Part shown: piece after piece, positions 58,250 to 64,000 of the stretch | How the letters are laid out: each line of letters begins with the position of its first letter | How positions within the stretch are numbered: position 1 is the stretch's first letter | NCBI GenBank assembly: GCA_030710605.1 | Contig: CP092868.1 | Coordinates: 30,452,011 to 30,516,010, forward strand | Source of the DNA: Cordylochernes scorpioides | Lineage: Eukaryota; Arthropoda; Arachnida; Pseudoscorpiones; Chernetidae | Reading direction: 5' to 3' | Length of the DNA stretch: 64,000 nt | Made by a program: the position numbers and the translations under genes | Notes under the pieces: generated by a model | What the model was told of the DNA's origin: nothing | The model's input: only the letters and a program-made list of their open reading frames with translations | The model's database searches: none

Positions 58250-58330
58250 AATCACCAAGGATAAGTATCTTATATTTAATGTTTACGTTTCAAGCTTTCG
58301 GGTATTCTACAGGAATAAGAACTAATGAAT
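58250..58330 (-). mobile_element. Penelope-like piece amplified with the array
   Basis: Minus strand CCUGUAGAAUACCCGAAAGC, UUGAAACG. The second copy at 59110-59190 keeps a longer stem, AGUAGAAGGG..CCCGAAAGCUUG. Both are followed by GAATCTAGATTGATCAACTG. They relate to the 13.4-kb palindrome. Confidence 0.55.
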
Positions 58331-59944
58331 GAATCTAGATTGATCAACTGGTTATATAATTACATAAATAATATTTACATACCTGTTTTTAAGATTAGAA
58401 TTATTTAAAAAAATATACAATTAGATGTAAATGAGGAGAATTCCGCTTTTAATGACTGCAACATTGGTCTTCTGGTCGTCATGATATCATGATGTCTTGT
58501 GTGATGAAGGCTGGCTCTTTCTTCCTACTTTTACTCTGAGAACTACTTGTCATTGTGATTATGTAATTCTTTCAATGTTATTGGTTATTCTGCCTTTAAC
58601 GACTGAAACATTGGTCATCTGGTCATGATATCATTTAGTCTTGATGAAGTCTGACTCTTTCTTCCTTCTTTTACTCTGAGAACTACTTCTCTTTATGTAA
58701 TTCTTTCAGTGTTATTGTGTATTCCGCCTTTAACGACTGAAACATTGGTTATCTAGTCATGATACCATGATTTCTTGATGAAAACTGGCTCTTTCTTCCT
58801 TCTTTTACTCTGAGAACTACTTCTCTTTATGTAATTCTTTCAGTGTTGTTGTATATTCCGCCTTTAACGACTGAAACATTGGTCATCTAGTCGTTATGAT
58901 ATCATAATATATTGATGAAAACTGGCTCTTTCTTCCTTCTTTTACTCTGAGAACTACTTCTCTTTATGTAATTCTTTCAGTGTTGTTGTATATTCCGCCT
59001 TTAAAGACAGAAACATTGGTTATCTAGTCATGATATCTTGATGAAGACCGGCTCTTTCTTCCTACTTTTAGCCCGAGAACTACTTGTCATTGTGATTATA
59101 GAAAAATAAAATCACCAAAGATGAGTATCTTATATTTAATGTTTATCTTTCAAGCTTTCGGGTATTAACGTCCCTTCTACTGGAATAAGAACTAATGAAT
59201 GAATCTAGATTGATCAACTGGTTATATATATACATATATAATATTTACATACCTGTTTTTAAGATTAGAATTATTAAAAAAAATTATACAATTAGATGTA
59301 AATGAAGAGAATTCCTCTTTTAATGACTGCAACATTGGTCTTCTGGTCGTCATGATATCATGATGTCTTGTGTGATGAAGGCTGGCTCTTTCTTCCTACT
59401 TTTACTCTGAGAACTACTTCTCTTTATGTAATTCTCACAGTGTTATTGTATATTCCGCCTTTAACGACTGAAACATTGGTCATCTAGTTATGATATCATG
59501 ATGTCTTGATGAAAACTGGCTCTTTATTTCTTCTTTTACTCTGAGAACTACTTCTCTTTATGTAATTCTTTCAGTGTTATTGTGTATTCCGCCTTTAACG
59601 ACTGAAACATTGGTCATCAAGTCATGATATCATGATGTCTTGATAAAGTCTGGCTCTTTCTTTCTACTCTTACTCTGAGAACTACTTCTCTTTATGTAAT
59701 TGTTTCAGTGTTATTGGATATCCTTCCTTTAACGACTGAAACATGGGTCATCTAGTCATGATATCAGGATGTCTTGATTAAGTATGTCTCTTTCTTCTTC
59801 CTTTTACACTAAGTATTTTGATAACTAATTCTCATTGTGATTATGTAATTCTTTCACACAGAGAGATAGAGTCTTATTTGATATTCTTCCTTTGACGACT
59901 GCAACATTGGACACATGGGCATGATATCATTTAGTTGTGGGGGC

Positions 59945-60138
59945 CGAGAGATTTCCTTCCAGCTTGCTGGGATGATATACCACGCCGTCAACAAACATAC
60001 AAGCGGCGCCATGAAATAGGAGATGACCACCGCTGCGCGGCGCGGCACAGCGGCGGAAACCAGAGAGGACCAGAATAGACATTCTAGGGTGTTGTCCTTT
60101 TGTCTTCCTCCAAAAATGTAGCTAATAAGTAATACCAA
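59945..60138 (-). CDS. GC-rich open stretch, possible membrane-protein exon
   Basis: The minus-strand frame reads ECLFWSSLVSAAVPRRAAVV, ISYFMAPLVCLLTAWYIIPA, SWKEISRPPQ. It is GC-rich against an AT-rich background, not repeated in the window, and has one hydrophobic stretch (VVISYFMAPLVCLLTAWYII) that could span a membrane. No clear splice donor follows, and I recognise no family. Chance or an unknown element remains possible. Confidence 0.3.
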
Positions 60139-60192
60139 TAAAACACTAACTTTGAAATACTTTCTGGGACATCATCGCTGGACTAATAAATC

Positions 60193-60650
60193 GACATACT
60201 GTCAAATTATATTGACAAATATTTGCACTCTTATCATATCTCAGGTTTTAGAGGAAAGAATTTTGTTGTTTATTTGTTGAGTGAACTGATCTCCCACGTC
60301 ATTGGACGAATGTGGCCATGTTTGTACATAAAAGAGGGTTGAACTGGAATGCGAGGAGTCGTGGAATGGTGTTCGAGAGGAGACGCTTAAAGCGTTCTCT
60401 GTGTGCTTGTCTCGTGATCTCCTCGCATACCTGTGTAACCCCGGTCCGCTCCTTATCAACGCTGCAAATAAAAGATAAGTACTGTTTTTATTTTATTTAA
60501 CAAATCGTGTTTTTTTTTTATTTACCCCCTTTTTGTTGTTAGTGTTGTACTCTTGAGTTTACCTTTTTCTGTGTTTAAGTTACTCTTACTGTAGGCCCTA
60601 GTTTATTGCATTTTGTGGTAACCCGTACAAAGTAAATTTTATCAATACTG
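60193..60650 (+). mobile_element. Solo-LTR-like fossil, family 1
   Basis: It begins TGTCAAATTATATTGACAAA, has CATTGGACGAATGTGGCCAT, a TATA-like ACATAAAAGAGGG and an AATAAAAG signal about 150 bp further, and ends near AACCCGTACAAAGTAAA. Promoter and poly-A order fit an LTR. Same family as 23525-24000 and 46140-46860. No internal region. An old fossil. Confidence 0.55.
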
Positions 60651-60780
60651 CATAGTCTTGATGAAGGCTGACTCTTTCTACTTTTACTGATAACTACTTC
60701 TCTTTATCTAATCCTTTCGATGTTATTGGATATGCTTCCTTTAACAACTACAACGTAGGTCTTCTGGTTATAACAGATGG

Positions 60781-61239
60781 AAGTGTTCTTTTATCAAAGA
60801 ATCTGCTTGGGTTGAAAAACTCCTCATGGCTTAGCCCGATATGTCAGTGTTGGAGTTTATTTTATTATTTTTAATATTACTCTGTAAATGTTTGTATTAT
60901 ATTTGACCAGGAGTGACTGGTCACGTGTGTGTATTCTAGTGTATATATAGTGTGGTTGAAAATAAAGTATGAGTGTGTGAATAGTTTTCTTGGTCGTGCT
61001 TCTTTCTCTCTTTGGCTAAAGGTTGGATTCACCATTAGGGTGTCATCTTGGGTAGTTGGAGTAAATACAGTCCTCTAAAGAAACGGCCATATTTCAGCTG
61101 AGGAAAAGGATTCCTTAACAGTCAGTCTCTAATAAGAGATCTCTTCCATGATATACCCGATTTAGCCATGTTTTTTACTATGATTTCTCATAGGGGACTA
61201 TACTGTATCATATATGTGCTTATTAAAATTTTCAAATAT
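60781..61239. other. Unassigned; contains a hairpin and AATAAAG
   Basis: TGACCAG-GAGTGA-CTGGTCA at about 60905-60925 is a good hairpin, with AATAAAG about 40 bp downstream. It may be another retroelement end. No frame. Confidence 0.35.
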
Positions 61240-61440
61240 ATTGTGTGTAACATAGTATATTTATTAATTTTATTATTTTATTAACAGGCCATTTTTTATG
61301 TTTATATATTGCTACTCTGTAAATTTCCCTTGTGGCTTATCTTTTGTTTACCATTCATAGTTTGTCCTTACTTGAAATAAATTATTGTCTTCTCCTGAAG
61401 TTTTTGTCTTCCTTAATTTTCCACGTGGCAATATTAAAAT
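61240..61440 (+). repeat. Interspersed repeat, sister of 40259-40482
   Basis: TATTTATTAATTTTATTATT, GCTACTCTGTAAATTTCCC, GGCTTATCTTTTGTTTACC, CTCCTGAAGTTTTTGTCTTC, TTTTCCACGTGGCAATATT. Confidence 0.55.
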
Positions 61441-61489
61441 ACTAAAACTCTTTGTGAAAAATAGTACAAAAGTGAAATTATACTGAAAA

Positions 61490-62040
61490 CAGGTGGATAA
61501 AGATAAGATCGTGTAACTCAAAATTGCTGATGGCTAGCGCCATCTATCGGAATAAATATTAACTAATCGTTGATTTTTTTAATCTACTTATATAATTGCC
61601 TTATTCTGAAGCTCACGGATAGAATGCGCGCCCATTGGCTGCCGCCGGCGAACACGTGTCCTCCCTGCCCCCCTCTAGAAAACCCTGTTATCAGCTGTGT
61701 GATACATACACCTGTCTATAGCGGCCACTCTAGACAACCCTGTTATCGGCTGTGTGATACATACACCTGTCTATACAGACCACCCTGTCTATAGCGACCA
61801 CCCAAGACAACGTTTTTAAAATATATTCGCACTCGGGTAAAACCCGGGCGTTGCCCGGGCCATTCGTCTAGTTATTACAGAATTATTCATTGATTAATCA
61901 AGAAAGGATGTTTAGCCAATTCGGAAATAATTGAAAAAATCAACGATTACTTGATTTTTTATTTTGATAGTTAGCGCAAACCATCAATAACTTTTTGTTG
62001 CACGATTAAGAGATGTATTTTTCTTAATTAAAATTCTTGT
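61490..62040. mobile_element. Penelope-like inverted element (12-kb subfamily), Helitron inside
   Basis: Left: GCTGATGGCTAGCGCCATCT, ATCGGAATAAATATTAACTA. Right: GATTAATCAAGAAAGGATGT, CAATTCGGAAATAATTGAAA, then CACGATTAAGAGATG. The Helitron at 61583-61871 separates them. The hammerhead itself is deleted or lost. Confidence 0.55.
61583..61871 (+). mobile_element. Non-autonomous Helitron, 289 bp, with internal duplication
   Basis: A|TCTACTTATATAATTGCC at the 5' end, hairpin CCCGGGCGTTGCCCGGG, CCATTCGT and CTAG|T at the 3' end. Same ends as 28441-29047. TGTGTGATACATACACCTGT-CTATA occurs twice, about 60 bp apart. The T-rich host junction is intact. Confidence 0.88.
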
Positions 62041-62094
62041 TTTTTTTTTCTATTTGTCTGATTATGACGCTCACGCCATTAAATTATTAACTTA

Positions 62095-62260
62095 TTGAAT
62101 GTTAGATATAGAAGATTTTCTCTTCTCAGTAAGATATGTAGCGATTTAATAAAATGAAAGAAGAGAAGTTTCTTTAATCATTTAACGACGCAAGCTTTCG
62201 GGCAAAAACTCTTCAACAGGCAAGCTAAAGCATAAATACGTCACTATGAACGTAGATATT
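62095..62260 (+). mobile_element. One-arm relative of the palindromic insert 47166-47718
   Basis: TTAGATATAGAAGATT, CAGTAAGATATGTAGCGATT, AATCATTTAACGACGCAAGC, TTTCGGGCAAAAACTCTTCA, ACAGGCAAGCTAAAGC, then the loop sequence, after which no return arm follows. It may represent the single-copy source form. Confidence 0.65.
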
Positions 62261-62413
62261 AATGGCTGAAGTGAATATTAAGTGAATTTTTAAATGTTAT
62301 TTTCTCTGTTTAATGACAACAACTTTCATATTAATCACCAGATTATAACATCATCAACATAGATGGTACTTTTTGATTTGTTTATAGAGAACTGCGATAT
62401 CCTTTTGTTTATC

Positions 62414-62838
62414 ACACATACACAAACCTTTATTAAGACACACAGGTCTTACAGAGGATTCTCCTTGGGGTTACAAGACGGAGAAACCTATGAAAGTGGG
62501 AAATATACAAAGGGGTAAAATGGAGAAAGATTATATACACATGGTAAATATATACAGATTATTATTCGAATAATCCTATGGAAAATAAGAAATAAGATTT
62601 TGGAAATATGGATGGAAGAAATGGAGAGCGAAAAAAGGAAAGAAAACAGGTATTTACATATGGAACATACGTATAATGGAACAAGTCAATTTAAGCTCTT
62701 CTGCTCACACAGCACAGGTGGACCATGGCTTTTTTCAAGAAATCTTTAGGAGATTTTCCAGGAAAATCCGAGTGTTCAGAGTTGTAAGGTAAACACCGTT
62801 TTATCGGTGTGGGGGGTTGGCTTATCGTACCTGACCAA
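62414..62838 (-). mobile_element. LINE family A 3' end, longest copy, with 15-bp duplication
   Basis: Flanked by ATCCTTTTGTTTATC at 62399-62413 and 62839-62853. 425 bp. Minus strand tail AAGACCTGTGTGTCTTAATA, AAGG, TTTGTGTATGTG. Upstream it extends past the other copies into GGCCAATCC-free 3' UTR, still without coding sequence. Confidence 0.9.
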
Positions 62839-62853
62839 ATCCTTTTGTTTATC

Positions 62854-63130
62854 TAAATCTGTCATAACTTTACATTTAAATATGTCGAAAGTAATTTTAT
62901 TTATTTATCGAATAACAAATTTAAATATCTCAATATATAATACATCTCTCTCTCTTTGGGTTCCAGTATATTAGCGAAGAAAGAAAGACATTCTTCTTAA
63001 AAGTAAACGACAGCCAACTTACCTCAGTACAAAGTATTTTAACCAGCGCCATATCAAGTCGAATGGTTGCTCTGTCCCTGTATAACTTTTACAAAGCAGT
63101 AAGTTGGAATTAAGATTTATCATTTTATAC
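62854..63130. other. Unassigned AT-rich DNA
   Basis: I see no supportable feature here. Confidence 0.35.
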
Positions 63131-63134
63131 TCCA

Positions 63135-64000
63135 CTACATGATGGTGATTGATCATCATGAGGATACCGTTGTAAGCCGGCAATGAGAGAGGAGAATCTG
63201 TATAAGACTGGTGTCTTAATAAAGACTGTGTGTTTGTAACATATAGAGGACATACTACATGATGGTGATTGATCATCGTGAGGATATCGTTGTAGGCCGG
63301 CAATGAGAGAAGAGAATCTGTATAAGACTGGTGTCTTAATAAAGGCTTTGTTTTTGTAACATATAGAGGACATACTACATGATGGTGATTGATCATCTTG
63401 AGGATACCGTTGTAAGCCGGCAATGAGAGAGGAGAATCTGTATAAGACTGGTGTCTTAATAAAGACTGTGTGTTTGTAACATATAGAGGACATACTACAT
63501 GATGGTGATTGATCATCGTCAGGATATCGTTGTAAGCCGGCAATGCGAGAGGAGAATCTGTATAAGACTGGTGTCTTAATAAAGACTGTGTGTTTGTAAC
63601 ATATAGAGGACATACTACATGATGGTGATTGATCATCGTGAGGATATCGTTGTAGGCCGGCAATGAGAGAAGAGAATCTGTATAAGACTGGTGTCTTAAT
63701 AAAGGCTTTGTTTTTGTAACATATAGAGGACATACTACATGATGATGATTGATCATCGTGAGGATATCGTTGTAAGCCGGCAATGAGAGAGGAGAATCTG
63801 TATAAGACTGGTGTATTAATAAAGGCTTTGTTTTTGTAACATATAGAGGACATACTACATTATGATGATTGATCATCGTGAGGATATCGTTGTAAGCCGG
63901 CAATGAGAGAGGAGAATCTGTATAAGACTGGTGTCTTAATAAAGACTGTGTGTTTGTAACATATAGAGGACATACTACATGATGGTGATTGATCATCGTG
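63135..64000 (+). repeat. 120-bp tandem array of a LINE 3' end, runs off the window
   Basis: At least seven units, exactly 120 bp apart. Each contains CATACTACATGATGGTGATT, GATCATCGTGAGGATATCGT, TGTAAGCCGGCAATGAGAGA, then the LINE-like tail GAGAATCTGTATAAGACTGG-TGTCTTAATAAAGACTGTGT. Two alternating tail types (AAGACTGTGTGTTTG and AAGGCTTTGTTTTTG) show a larger repeat order. 120 is divisible by 3, so one minus-strand frame stays open for 325 codons. It is a repeat translation. Confidence 0.93.

Larger units (their letters stand above)
57590..59900. repeat. 135-bp satellite, about 14 copies, with trapped elements
   Basis: Unit words: GACTGAAACATTGGTCATCT, AGTCATGATATCATGATGTC, TTGATGAAAACTGGCTCTTT, CTTTTACTCTGAGAACTACT, TCTCTTTATGTAATTCTTTC, AGTGTTATTGTGTATTCCGC. 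A Penelope-like copy is inserted at about 57846-58103. Another shared segment (58240-58450 and 59095-59310) occurs twice with the same neighbours, so the array also amplified as larger blocks. A stray half-unit lies at 60650-60780. Confidence 0.9.

Noticed and set aside
63019-63996. 325-codon and 242-codon frames as a large repetitive protein
   Set aside because: The 120-bp unit length is a multiple of 3, so any stop-free frame stays open. The unit is a LINE 3' end with AATAAA.

Overview
This window looks like nuclear DNA of an animal, most likely an arthropod and perhaps a chelicerate. It is AT-rich, has no operons, and is packed with eukaryotic transposable elements: non-LTR retrotransposons (LINEs), Penelope-like pieces with hammerhead ribozymes, Helitrons, pogo/Tigger-type MITEs and solo-LTR-like fossils. 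It also holds more than a dozen tandem arrays. The taxon is inferred only from the style of the LINE C-termini and is not certain. I see no complete host protein gene. The only convincing host-type gene is a tRNA-Arg(TCT) at 1320-1392. A few short open stretches (45398-45535, 41805-42035, 59945-60138, 28231-28290) could be exons but are weakly supported.

Layout. 0-10 kb: a 73-bp satellite derived from a MITE end, a Helitron carrying half of an intron-containing tRNA-Tyr, tRNA-Arg, LINE ends, a 38-bp array, a 164-bp array and Penelope-like copies. 10-20 kb: LINE C-terminal fragments, a hammerhead-bearing inverted element, a 215-bp near-perfect palindrome, a MITE and a Helitron. 20-34 kb: LINE-end arrays, a Tigger-type MITE, LTR fossils, Helitrons with tRNA pieces, arrays of a 118-bp monomer and a palindromic insert that splits a LINE. 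34-36 kb: the one long ORF, the reverse transcriptase of a young 5'-truncated LINE. 37-45 kb: a 41-bp satellite of about 54 copies, a 118-bp array and a LINE-end array. 45-54 kb: MITE, LTR and LINE insertions nested in Penelope-like copies, and an 80-bp array of about 20 copies. 54-64 kb: the best hammerhead ribozyme, a Helitron, 103-, 118- and 135-bp arrays, and a 120-bp LINE-end array that runs off the window.

Three themes tie the window together. First, unrelated-looking LINE tails share one architecture: a short hairpin whose two arms co-vary between families, then AATAAA, then a simple-repeat tail such as (TTG)n or (TG)n. At least ten of these inserts keep target-site duplications of 9-18 bp. 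Several LINE 3' ends have become tandem arrays. Second, Penelope-like remnants carry hammerhead motifs in which stem III is self-complementary, and very short inverted-arm versions (164-335 bp) were inserted separately with 12-14 bp duplications. One subfamily has all hammerhead strands in an order that cannot fold in the usual way. Third, nested insertions can be checked inside the window, because an uninterrupted relative of the target is often present too.
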